This document shows, one piece after another, positions 1-10,900 of a stretch of 64,000 nt of DNA. The stretch is from Crambe crambe (taxonomy: Eukaryota; Porifera; Demospongiae; Poecilosclerida; Crambeidae): positions 8,811,753-8,875,752 of the forward strand of contig OZ004584.1 in the NCBI GenBank assembly GCA_963924555.1, read 5' to 3'. The position numbers and the translations under genes were made by a program. The stretch's first letter is position 1. Each line of letters begins with the position of its first letter. The notes under the pieces were generated by a model. It made no database searches. It saw only the letters and a program-made list of their open reading frames with translations, and had not been told where the DNA came from.

Positions 1-246
1 TCCTCTGATATCATTTGGGCTATTTTTTCACTGTGTCCTTCCCATTTTTCCATACTTGCATGTCCTTTCATGATTCTTTTATCACAATGCTGAAAGATAG
101 AATGAGATTATCAGGAAAGTCACTGTGTTAGTATAAACATACTTGAATGTACATGGGATGATATAAGCACATACAGAAAATAGCAGATGCCTCATGGGAA
201 GGATTCAAGTCACGATACAACCTTGCAGAATAATATGATCCATTTC
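1..246 (-). CDS. Gene A exons 4 and 5 (partial)
   Basis: Exon 4 is 246-143 (104 bp, acceptor TGCAG, donor GTATGT) and exon 5 runs from 89 to the window edge. They match exons 4-5 of gene B (GNGSYYSARLYRDLNPS, then HCDKRIMKGHASMEKWEG). They sit between ZU5 and Death, where related proteins have a UPA domain. That equivalence is positional; no UPA motif was recognised directly. Confidence 0.65.
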
Positions 247-3200
247 CTGCATGCAAAAGAGGGTAAGTCTTTTGAAGGCTCTATACAAGCATTAATTAAC
301 CTTTGGAGAGTTTTGGTGAGCTTTCTGAGTTGTCCACTTCTTCATCTTCATCTTCTTCTCTTTTCCTCTTGCCAATCTTTAACAAGCAAAAGTGTCTCAG
401 TGATATTTCTCCCACCTGGTCTCCAGGTTTGAATATTCCCTTGGCCCCCTGGATCTTTCTGAAGACGTAGACAGGTGGATCGGACTCCCTATACGCAGGG
501 GTGGAGCTAGCTGAGAGGAACACCATGTCCTCACAATCCTCTTCACTTTTCAAGCAAGCATAGTGATGCATCCTGACTGTGACATCCTTTGAAAATGTCA
601 CTCTCTTGTTGTGTGTGATCAAGTAAGTGGAACTTGCTGACTCGTAGCCATTTGGTAACTCAAATGGTCCACTGAAGCAAGCATGAATGGACAGGTCTAG
701 AGATTCTTCTTCGATGCTTAGCGAATTTTCAGGAATGAATACAGAGATTCCCACGTCCTTAAGCTTATGTATCAAAGTTTCTCTTGATATATTGTGTTCT
801 ATGATGGGCATTTGGTAAAAGTAAATTCCTGGGTAGTAGGAGTCGATCCCTAAAATTAAATAAGTTGCTGATTAGAGTACAATGTGAATGATGTGTAGAT
901 TACTTACGAATATCACTGTTTTCTTCATCCAATAAAGTCTGTAACTGTATAGCAAAAATTGAGTAAAGTTCACTACATAAGGGCATTCAGTATCAGCTAC
1001 CCATGCAATATCAATTGCAACTCTAAAGTAGTAGAAAACCTACCAAATTTTGAAAAAATGAAAAAGTGAGGACTTCATGAGAACAGACATCAAATATGGT
1101 ATCTCCTTCATAATTAGTCAAGTGTACATTAGCTCCATATGCTACGAGAAGACCACAAATTTCCAGATCTTCAGCTTGTGCTGCATACATCAAAGGAAAC
1201 CAGCCATTGTTATCTTGCATGTCGATTTGAGCACCTTTTTCCAGAAGTAGAGAAACAGTATCTGGATTTCCATTGGAGCTAGCATACATTAGGGCAGTTT
1301 TCCCTCTGTTATCACGCTGGTCAACTTCAATGATGTTATAATCGGTTGCTAACTCTAACAGTGGAGTTCCTCGACTGTTACATTTGCTAACTTTGGCTCC
1401 ATGTTGAAACAAAACCATAACCGATTCAGTGTGCTGACCTTTAACTGCTAAATATAGAGCAGATAATCCATTATTGCTCTGCATATCGACTTGAGCACCT
1501 TTCTGTAGTAGCAGTTTGACCACTTCAGTGCGACCTTTTTGACTTGCTATAATTAAAGCAGACCATCCATTATTGTTCTGCTTATTGACTTGAGCACCTT
1601 TCTCTAGTAACAATTTGACCACTTCAGTGCGACCTTTATCAATTGCTATCATTAAAGCAGACCATCCATTAATGTTCTGCATATCGACTTGAGCACCATT
1701 CTCTAGTAGCAGTTTGACTACTTTTGTACAACATTCTTGGCTTGCTACCATTAAAGCAGATAATCCATTAATGTTCTGCATATCAACTTGAGCACCTTTC
1801 TCTAGTAGCAGTTTGACCACTTCAGTGCGACCATTACCAACTGCTATCATTAAAGCAGACCATCCATTATTGCCCTGCATATCGACTTGAGCACCTTTCT
1901 CTAGTAACAATTCCGTCACTTCAGTGTGACCTTTTTGACTTGCTATCATTAAAGCAGACCATCCATTATTTTTCTGCTTATCGACTTGAGGACCTTTCTC
2001 TAGTAACAATTTGACCACTTCAGTGCGACCTTTATCAATTGCTATCATTAAAGCAGACCATCCATTAATGTTCTGCATATCGACTTGAGCACCTTTCTCT
2101 AGTAACAACTTGATCACTTCAGTGTGATCTGTTTGACTTGCCATCATTAAAGCAGATGATCCCATAGTGTTCTGCATATTGACTTGAGCACCTTTCTCTA
2201 GTAGCAGTTTGACCACTTCAGTGTGACCATTCCCACTTGCTAACATCAAAGCAGACCATTTAACTTTTCCCGGCATATCGACTTGAACACCTTTCTCTAG
2301 TAACAATTCAATCACTTCAGTGTGACCTTTTTGACTTGCTATCATGAAAGCAGACCGTCCATTATTGTCCTGCATATCGACTTGAGCACCTTTCTCTAGT
2401 AACAATTCGATCACTTCAGTGTGACTTTTTTGACTTGCTATCATTAAAGCAGACTCTCCATTATTGTTCTGCATATCGACTTGAGCCCCCTTCTCTAGTA
2501 ACAGTTTGACTACTTCAGTGCAACCATTTTGACTTGCTATCATTAAAGCAGACCATCCATTAATGTTCTGGATATCGACTTGAGCACCTTTCTCCAGTAA
2601 CAATTTGATCACTTCAGTGTGATCTGTTTGAGTTGCCATCATTAAAGCAGATGATCCCATAGTGTTCTGCATATTGACTTGAGCACCTTTCTCTAGTAAC
2701 AATTCGATCACTTCAGTGTGACCATTCTGACTTGCTAACATTAAAGCAGACCATCCATCATTTTCCTGCATACCAACTTGAGCACCTTTCTTTAGTAGCA
2801 ATTCTACGATTTTAGTGTGACCATTCTCACTTGCTGTCATTAAAGCAGACCATCCATTATTGCTCTGCATATTGACTTGAGCACCTTTCTCTAGTAACAG
2901 TTTAACCACTTCAGTGTGACCATTCTGACTTGCTATCATTAAAACAGACCATCCATTATTTCCCTGGATATTGACTTGAGCACCTTTCTTTAGTAGCAAT
3001 TTGACCACTTCAGTGTTACCATTCTCACTTGCTATCATTAAGGCAGAATGTCCATAATTATCTCTCAAGTCAAATTTGGCTCCTTTATTTAGCAAACTCT
3101 TGACCACTTTAGTGTGCCCACAACTGCTTGCTATCATTAATGCAGATCGTCCTTTATCATCTTGCTCATCAATTATGCTATCACCTTTCTCTAATAGCAT

Positions 3201-3623
3201 TTTAACTTTTTCTTCTTGCCCATCAAAGCTTCCCTTAAGAAATTCAGACCATCGTTCATTTCTTTCCACAGAGAATAGTTGCACTTTCTTATCCTTTTCA
3301 TTGTCAGCTCCAGAGTTATTCGTTCCATGCATCTCATTTATGGCATTCAATTTCTCAGTGTCACTGTTTGAATAATCCTGCATATGCCCACTACTGTCAT
3401 CAGGAATCATTGGTGCAATTTGGTCAGCATAATCATCCCTGTCCTGCTCATGTTTTATGTACTTATAACTTTTGTCTGGGTCCACTCCAAGACCAGTACT
3501 AACTTTTTTCAGTCCCTTTACTACCGTCTGGCGTGTGCGCCAAATGAAAATACGACTTTTGTCATAATACCTTTTAGGAATATTGCGTCTGTATACAACT
3601 CTTTCAACGTGCTCTTCACTCAT
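1..3623 (-). CDS. Gene A: ankyrin-ZU5-(Death) protein, 3' end outside the window
   Basis: This is the first of five paralogues. Inferred exons, in order of transcription, are 3623-1044, 944-908, 849-301, 246-143 and 89 to beyond position 1. Every junction has GT/AG, and the phases (0, 1, 1, 0) match genes B and E exactly. The product starts with a basic segment of about 115 residues (MSEEHVERVVYRRN), then about 22 ankyrin repeats, then a ZU5 domain. The Death-domain exon expected from the paralogues lies off the left edge. The start is the only ATG before the conserved N-terminus and lies in a 5' flank shared by A-D (CCTTGCATTATG or close to it). No lesion is visible. Known for the families: ankyrin repeats bind proteins, and ZU5-Death tails occur in ankyrins, PIDD and UNC5. 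An intracellular sensor or adaptor role is inference. Confidence 0.8.
301..849 (-). CDS. Gene A exon 3: ZU5 domain with acidic tail
   Basis: This 549-bp exon starts after a TTTTAG acceptor and ends AAAG before GTTAAT. ZU5 hallmarks are GISVFIPENSL, followed about 45 residues later by VTFSKDVTVRMHHYACL, which corresponds to the family's F-x-K-P-V region. The C-terminal part carries KRKREEDEDEE, a possible nuclear localisation signal fused to an acidic run. The preceding mini-exon, 944-908, encodes LQTLLDEENSDI and splits an arginine codon with this exon. Confidence 0.82.
1044..3623 (-). CDS. Gene A exon 1: N-terminus plus about 22 ankyrin repeats
   Basis: This exon is 2580 bp (860 codons, exactly in phase) and uninterrupted. 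Repeats follow a 33-residue pattern with SALMIAS and GHTEVVKLLLEKGAQVDMQ. The last part is more divergent and non-canonical (KVSKCNSRGTPLLELATDY), then returns to ankyrin repeats ending FFQNL. The exon ends at TTTG before GTAGGT; the paralogues have GTATGT here. Reading past the donor would add only VGFLLL and a stop. Confidence 0.85.
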
Positions 3624-6600
3624 AATGCAAGGAGAATATTCTCATTGAAGTGAAGAAATATCTACTCAAAATTATAACACAATTAAATTATTAATGGAGT
3701 ATGGACACCACTCCAAGGCAGAGGTCTAAAGGTCAAGTGACTCCTTGTTGATTGGAATTGGGTATGAGGCTAAACCCTTGGCCTTGATATTAAAAGTAGT
3801 GCATGTATAACACAAGTGTTAGCTAGTCTGGCATAGCCTACCCTTTAACATAATATTATTTCCCTCAGGGAAGAAAGGGTCTGGCCTAACAAATCACAAA
3901 AATTGTAATTCACGAATGCGTGCAATTAGTGTGCAATTTGCACCATTCAGCGAGTAATTCTAGTAACTCGATTTCTCTTCTCTTCTGTCCTTGCCTTGGC
4001 TGCCATGTGGTGAAACAGCAATACCTGAGTCTTTGAACAATAGCAGTGGTTGCAGTTTCCAAGGAACTAATTGATCTGGCTGCACCTCGATAGATCTATG
4101 TACATGCTTGAGCTTGCACATGTGATTGAAATTCTAATAAAGCGTCCCTCAACTATCATTGGAAGTCATATAAGTCCAGACCCAGAGGGAAGGGTCGGCT
4201 GAAGTTTTTATTGGAGCTCAAGACTAGCTAGCTACATGTCATTGTCATACAATTTTCATGTTTAGCAATTATTATGGGTGTGACTTGTGGGTGTGGCCAA
4301 ATGGCCACTTTATCAAGCAGTGTCCATTGTCTGGAGTAAGCTAGTATTGATAGTAGTGTACTTCATATTATTCACCTCCAGCTATTAGCAGTTTCCTGTA
4401 GACATGCCTACTGCAAGAGGTCTATTGCAAAAAAATTTATTCTAAAACGTATGTAGCTAGTTACCACAGCTATTCTGAGTTTGTACACAGCAAAAATACC
4501 ATGTGCACTCATTCAATTCTGATTGCCAGCATATCTTTGGATAAAAGAAGCATACGGAACCTCAGTTATCCGCACCTCCTTATCCCAGCACCTCGTTTAT
4601 TCTTGTTTATCCAGATTTGGAAATACATACACTCAAGTAGTCTGCCGTAGCTAGCCCTGACTGCATGAGCACAGGTAAAATGAATAATACCATTAATGTG
4701 CTATGAACATTATTAAATTGGTTATGAATTTTTGCACTAAGGCAGCTAGTGTAAGAGGCAGCTAAGGCTGCTGCTCTGAAGCTGAGATATCTAGACCTCA
4801 AGGCTACAGAATTCATCTGTAGAGATATTTTTGCCATCTTACCAAAAGAGGTTTTAGTGATCATGGTTACTTGCTCATATGTACATAATATGCGAAGCTA
4901 CATGGTGGGTGAGACCCTTTATCACAACACAGTCTCCATCAGTGTGAGCAGGAGTGGGGCCTACTGTGCATACTACATAAATGAGACTATCCTTCATATT
5001 CAGTGGAGTTTATGGTGAATGTCCAAGGAACTGACAAAGGTCAGTGTATAGCTAATATAGTATCACTTGATAAAAATACAACTTTTTCACGAAATGATAC
5101 AATGCATTGATTGGTAAACTAGAGTCGTGAATTTCAGTATAGATTGTCTTCATGCATACCCAACAGGTTTTCAGTGCCATCTACAAGACAAAGTTTTTTT
5201 GAGCTATTCGTCATAATACCTGAATCACCTAACATCTTAGCTACTAGCTAACCATGCAGTGCTGCTTCACAGCTATACGTTGCCTCTATTTCTGGAGGGT
5301 ACAGCAAGCCTCACTCTCCACATGCCATTTGCATGCCCCAGTAATTAAAAGTGCTTGCATGCTAAATTATTATGCATGCACTTTTGTTACATGATTGCAT
5401 TCACTTCCTGCCAAGTTCCTCCAGAAGAGCTACATAGCCTGCTTGCCACCAAACCCTCACTCATGCGTACTACACCAGACTACACTACAAGCATGCAAGT
5501 GTAGTGGATTTAACTTTTTTTTTCTGAAAATTTTTTTGCACAGGTACATTATTAGTAACAGCACAACAACAATTAAGACTCATCATAATGCTTTGAAGTT
5601 CTAGCGAAGAAAATGGGCAGCAGGTCCAAGACCAAGTGACCTTAAAAGTGAGCTCCAAAAATGGTCAAGAATTGCTTACTACAGACAGGCTCTTTTTGCC
5701 TCAGCACCATGCAGAGTGCTGAGGCACGTGCCAAAGGCGACTATAATGGTATGTATTAATAGCATGTGTGGTGATGCGTATCAAGCACGTGCTCTCTAGC
5801 TAGCTAGCTAGCCAACACAACTTCAAGCTCTACTACAGTACTAAAGACAAACAGACAGGCTCAGGCTCAGGCTCGCAGTCACTACGCAGTAATGCTACAC
5901 TGTGAAGAGAGTGCTGATGCTTCTGGGCCATCTTTGCCAACTCATGCAGAGGACTGACTAAAAGATAGCAATGAACAAAAACATGTTACAGAGATTGCAA
6001 TGTACACGAACTATGTGGTTTGAGAGCCATGGTGAAGGAGAATCTAATGAAAGAATCCAGTACACATACTTCAATCAAGCTATGCATGAGAATCATTCAA
6101 AACGGCAGTTTGAAAGCATTGAATAGCAAGAATACTAGCTGTGTAAATACCAACCTTACTACAATAAGCCATGTTGCTCAGTGTGCATTATTCAGAAAGT
6201 TTAATAATAATAAAGGTTGCACTGAAGTCCTGCCAAGGCATTCCTAGTCTTTTAAAAAAGACTAACTTGTTATATAAATTTCACAAGTGGTATAATGTTA
6301 CCTATATGAATTCATTTAGCTAGTTACTAATTAGCTGGGCCAGGTGCTCTAAACTATTGCCATGGATACTGATGACGCACTTGTGGTTCATTAAGGTTCC
6401 TATGGATACTGTAGTGACGCATGTTTCATGGATCACCAGATAACTGAGGCTCCACTGTATGATTTAATTGCTATCAAAATGAGATTCAGTTCTTTGATAA
6501 TACAGAGTCAGTTTTATAGTGTAGTGAAGGTACACAATATTAGGGGTGGAGTCTTAGGTCAGGTATGGGGGGGGGGGGGGGGGGGGGGGGGGGCATGCCC

Positions 6601-6950
6601 CCAGACCCCTCTAGATGGCATGCTTTGCAGTCACAACTACCAGTACTACCTGATCACTTCAATTTCGAAGGCTCCATCCCTGATATTATATTCTATGCTT
6701 CATGATACCATAGATATCATGACCCATTGCAGTTTCCATGACATTATCAGGCTTATCCATTTATTACCATGCACAGCTGCCATGATTTAGTAAGTATTGA
6801 TCATAGTTATTTAGCCAGTTAGTAAAGCTGGCCATGTTTACAACTTTACTCCAGCTATTGCTGACTGCAAGGGGTCTATTAAAGAATATATCTTACATGT
6901 AGCTACAGTAGTTGCCACAAACCATAGCTAGCTTATTAGTTTCTGTACGC
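3624..6950. other. Spacer between genes A and B, left part; no gene supported
   Basis: No convincing coding region is present. Much of 4300-5600 is paralogous to 50600-51840 in the D/E spacer, sharing for example the stretches around TTATCCCAGCACCTC and AGGCAGCT. The stretch 6400-6950 matches 26100-26480 and 42800-43200 (CAAAATGAGATTCAGTTCTT and the area around CATGACATTATCAGGCTT). A short GCTAGC-rich microsatellite lies near 5797-5813. The spacer therefore duplicated together with the genes. Confidence 0.6.
6567..6593. repeat. Poly-G tract of 27 bases
   Basis: This is an uninterrupted run of G on the plus strand. It creates an artificial polyglycine reading frame on that strand, which is not a gene. 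The tract could form a G-quadruplex, and its length in the assembly is likely unreliable. Confidence 0.95.
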
Positions 6951-7012
6951 AGTAAAAACTCACCTGCCGGAGTGATGGTGCAGTCCTAACGAAAAAATCG
7001 TTCGTGAGAGTA
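6951..7012 (-). promoter_or_regulatory. Recurring block ending in a splice donor (possible 5' UTR exon of gene A)
   Basis: On the minus strand this reads a sequence ending CCGGCAG followed by GTGAGTTTTTACTGC. The same block recurs at 25227-25275, 26485-26530 and 43206-43255, and inverted at 53180-53225, so there is at least one copy per spacer. A GCATGCGC motif lies upstream at about 7440. A non-coding first exon feeding the gene downstream on the minus strand is inference; an exon of a decayed gene is the alternative. Confidence 0.3.
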
Positions 7013-7395
7013 TACCGTAGTCACTGTAATTCAAGCGCCAGAAAATAATAATTCCATGTAGGCGTGGCGCTTAGCTTATGGCTTAAAAAATGCACTTCCT
7101 CTGGGCGTGGCGCTTACAGTGGCGCTTAGTTAATTGTAGCTTATCTGGACTGCAAAAACGTGGAGATGGCTGCTAGCAGTGCCAATCACTTTCAGCTGTC
7201 ATTCAGCAGTGTTGTGAGGGGATTTCACGTGTATCAGGCAGTATCAATAATGACCACGTGGGTTGCATTTATTTAAGCGCCGCCTAAAAATAATACAGGA
7301 AGAGGTGTGGCGCTTTTCTAACAACTAATAAAATGTGATTAGTTGCTAGCTGGTGCTTAAATTATAGTGGCGCTTGAATTACAGTGACTACGGTA
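7013..7395. mobile_element. MITE with 28-bp terminal inverted repeats and TA target site
   Basis: The left end, 7013-7040, and right end, 7368-7395, are perfect inverted copies beginning TACCGTAGTCACTGTAATTC. Counting TA as the duplicated target leaves an element of about 380 bp without coding capacity, consistent with a Tc1/mariner-type non-autonomous element. It interrupts the spacer just upstream of the recurring splice-donor block. Confidence 0.8.
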
Positions 7396-7877
7396 GTTAT
7401 TTTTGTTTATCCAGCCCCACCCTTCTAATCCATGTGAGCATGCGCGAAAATCTGAGCACTGTGAACCTTGATCATTACACTCGATTCCATAAATATCCTA
7501 TGTAAGCTACATGTATGATCTATTTGTGGAAAATTCAAACATAAATTGTGTGTGATATCACAGACATTATTCTTGGAACAACAGTGCTACATATACGAGA
7601 AACTATCCACAGTAGCTGAGAACCATTCACTTCTACAGCAGAAGACTCAGCAATCTCGATCTGAATATTTCTGAAGAAGAGAAGAATACAAATAGCTAAC
7701 GTCAACTAGCTCACAGCTTGTAAGTGATGGTCAAGTCATAGACACTGCATCATCACTAACACTATTACACAGTTATTAAAATAACAGATCACCAAACAGC
7801 TGAGCTAGCTACAGACCTAGCTATGGCTATGGCCAGCTTCAAGGCAATTAAGGCCTAGGGCCTAAAAACTTCACTGT
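7396..7877. other. Spacer with decayed copy of the granulin-relic region
   Basis: The stretch 7430-7800 is a shortened paralogue of 26565-27215. It shares GAGCATGCGCGAAAATCTGA, the area around ATTATTCTTGG, and AGCTTGTAAGTGATGGTC. Most of the cysteine-coding part seen at 26684-27035 is deleted here. No gene is supported. Confidence 0.5.
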
Positions 7878-7984
7878 CTATATGCTCACAGTAATAACTT
7901 GAATTCCAAAGCTGAGATGAGTATATTTATTAAGTTTGAGTATTTGCTGGTGATGTTGGAACCTTGCAGTGAAGTACATCTCTC
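7878..7984 (-). CDS. Gene B candidate last exon
   Basis: The Death exon ends in a conserved donor, ACAG before GTGAGA, so another exon is expected. At 7984 a CAGCAG acceptor opens a frame in the right phase, GEMYFTARFQHHQ, ending TAG at 7880-7878. The same acceptor and initial residues (GEM-F-ARFQHHQ) occur at 27393-27281 and 44185-44109, with different later residues. A relic of another paralogue lies in this intron. Without splicing, the protein would end GERNMIAAL. Confidence 0.35.
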
Positions 7985-10900
7985 CTGCTGATGATCAACA
8001 TTCCAAAGAAGTATGAGCGGTACGCGGTGTAAGTCTGAGCATGCGCAGAACTTTCAGCAGTGAAATTTGTGGTTACAAAAATAATTTTGATGTGATTGAA
8101 ATAATATATCAGATGATTGGTCTGCTATAAGCTCTAACTAGAAGTGTTCTAAATGCAGTGTTCAGTTCTTTAGTTTGTCATGTGACTTTGAGCTGCATGA
8201 AAAGTTATAGCTAAAACAACAGTTGCCACAGTCATATTTGTCTCACCTGTGGGATGATCTCTGGCAATCTCTCAAACACTCATGGATTCATTCTCTGCAC
8301 ATTCTTGGCTGCAATCCTCCAGCTTGGCTTTCCATATTTGTGATAATCATAATTCAATTCCAACCAATGCGCATATGCCCCAACATTTCTAGGCAATCAT
8401 CAACGTCCCCTGTTATTTTTCTGGATGGCCTCAATAGTGTGTTTCTGAATGTGTAATCTAGTGGGGTTAACTTCAGCAAATTCCTAGAATATAATAAAAT
8501 GGTTAGGCTCAGGGTGACATCCAATGGGATTTACTCACATTCTTTGGTTTGCCAGGTGAAGGGGAGGTCCCTGACTGATCATTTAAAATGGAGACTCTGC
8601 AGTGTAAGCTAATTGAGATGAATCATGAAGGGGTGACAGCATGCATCAACCTTGCAGAATAATATAATCCATTTCCTGCACACAAAAGAGGGTAAGTTTT
8701 TAGAAGACTCTATACAACGCATTAACTAACCTTTGGAGAGTTTTTCTGAGTCATCCACCAAAGTTATGTGGGTTATGCGGGTTCAAATCAAAGTGCATGA
8801 AATTAACTAATGGTGTGAAGGCTTTCCAGTGTTCTAAACGCCTAGCCTTGTTCAGTCTTTAGCTTGTCTTGTGACTTTGAGCTGCATAAAAAAATTGTCT
8901 CTAATACAGTCACAGTGCCGCAATCATATTTCTCTCACCTGTAGGATGATCTCTGGCAATCTCTTCAAACAGTCCTGGATTCATTCTCTGCATATTCTTA
9001 GCTACAATCCTCCAGCTTGGCTTTCCATATCTGTGATAGTCATAATTCAGTTCCAACCAATGCCCCAACATTTCTATGAGGCAATCATCAACGTCCCCTG
9101 GGTTATTTTTCTGGATGGCCTCAATAGTGTGTTTCTGAATGTGTAATCTAGTGGCAAGCACTTTCCACTTGGCAGACAAAAATTGCAATGCATCAAACAC
9201 ATCACCCAAATCACCAGTCCCTGAATTTATTATACAGTTTAGCAGATGATCATGATAGCACTAAACACATTCTAACATCCTCACCTAATGTTGTGTCATC
9301 GATAGTTGATAAAGTTGAAGATGCTAATTCCTATAATGAAGTTACAATAAAGAGGGTCAGGTTCAGCTCTTGTGATTACACACTCTTCACTAGGGTGTAT
9401 CCGATGGCCCTTGAATGAGTTCAGCTTATATGGAATAAGGGAATTTACTCACATTCTTTGCTTTGGCAGTTGAAGGAGAGGTCCCTGACTGATCATCCAC
9501 AGATTGAGATGGAGACTCTACAGTGTTAGTTGACATGAACCATGAAGGGGTGACAGCATGCATCATGGATGGTGTGTCTTACTGGGAGTGGGAGTTGGAA
9601 GTTCAAAGGAGAATTCCCCAATGTCCAATCCGCTAACTTGCAGTTCTGGTGGAATAGAAGCAGTGCCCGTTGCTGCTTTGATGTGAGCTATGAACTTTGG
9701 GGGGTAGTCAAGAAGGTCTGAAACTCTAATTTTCAATAGTTCAGGAAGATGAATATCTCTCTTTCGGATCTGCAGAGTATGTTACAACAAAGTCATTGGT
9801 ATAATGACGATTACACATCTCTTACCTTCGTAGGTTTTTTATCAAATCTTATGCTCCAATCATTTTCACCAGTGGCATTGATTACCACCTCTTCTGATAC
9901 CATCTGGGCTATGATCTCGCTTCGTCCTTCCCATTTTTCCAGCATACTTGTGTGTCCCTCCATGATTCTCCTATCACAATGCTGAAAGATAGAATGAGAT
10001 TATCAGGAAAGTCACTGTGTTAGTATAAACATACTTGAATGTACATGGGATGATATAAGCACATGCAGAACACGGCAGATGCTTCATGGGAAGGATTCAA
10101 GTCACGATACAACCTTGCAGAATAATATGATCCATTTCCTGCACACAAAAGAGGGTGAGTTTCTATAAAAGCATTAACTCCATGACTAACCTTTGGAGAG
10201 TTTTGGTGAGCTTTCTGAGTCATCCACTTCTTCATCTTCATCTTCTTCTCTTTTCCTCTTGCCAATCTTTAAAAAGCAAAAGTGTCTCAGTGATATTTCT
10301 CCCACCTGGTCTCCAGGTTTGAATATTCCCTTGGCCCCCTGGATCTTTCTGAAGATGAAAACAGGTGATTCAGACTCCCTGTACACAGGGGTGGAGCTAG
10401 CTGAGAGGAACACCATGTCCTCACAATCCTCTTCGCTCTTCAAGCAAGCATAGTGATGCATCCTGACTGTGACATCCTTTGAAAATGTCACTCTCTTGCT
10501 GTGTGTGATCAAGTAAGTAGGACTTGCTGACTCGTAGCCGTCTGGTAATTCAAATGGTCCACCGAAGCAAGGATGAATGGACAGGTCTAGAGATTCTTCT
10601 TCGATGCTTAGCGAATTTTCAGGAATGAAGACAGAGATTCCCTTGTCCACTAGCCCACATATCAAAGCTTCTCTTGGTGTAATGTGTTCTGCGATAGGCA
10701 TTTGGTAAAAGTAAACTCCTGGGTAGAAGGAGTCAATCCCTAATCAAAATAGGTTGCTAAGTTAAAATAATGTGAATCATGTGTAGATTACTTACGAATA
10801 TCACTGTTTTCTTCATCCAATAAAGTCTGTAACTATAATGGGCAGAAAATAAATAAAGTTCACTACATAAGAAATAAAATGGCATTCAGTATTACCCATA

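Noticed and set aside
6428-6790. Plus-strand frame of 120 codons with a glycine run
   Set aside because: The glycines come from the poly-G tract and the region is a non-coding spacer repeat found in other spacers.
8223-9146. Plus-strand frames opposite the Death exons (also 27675-27875, 53465-53665, 44424-44645)
   Set aside because: They are antisense to the conserved Death-domain exons and only look conserved because of that.
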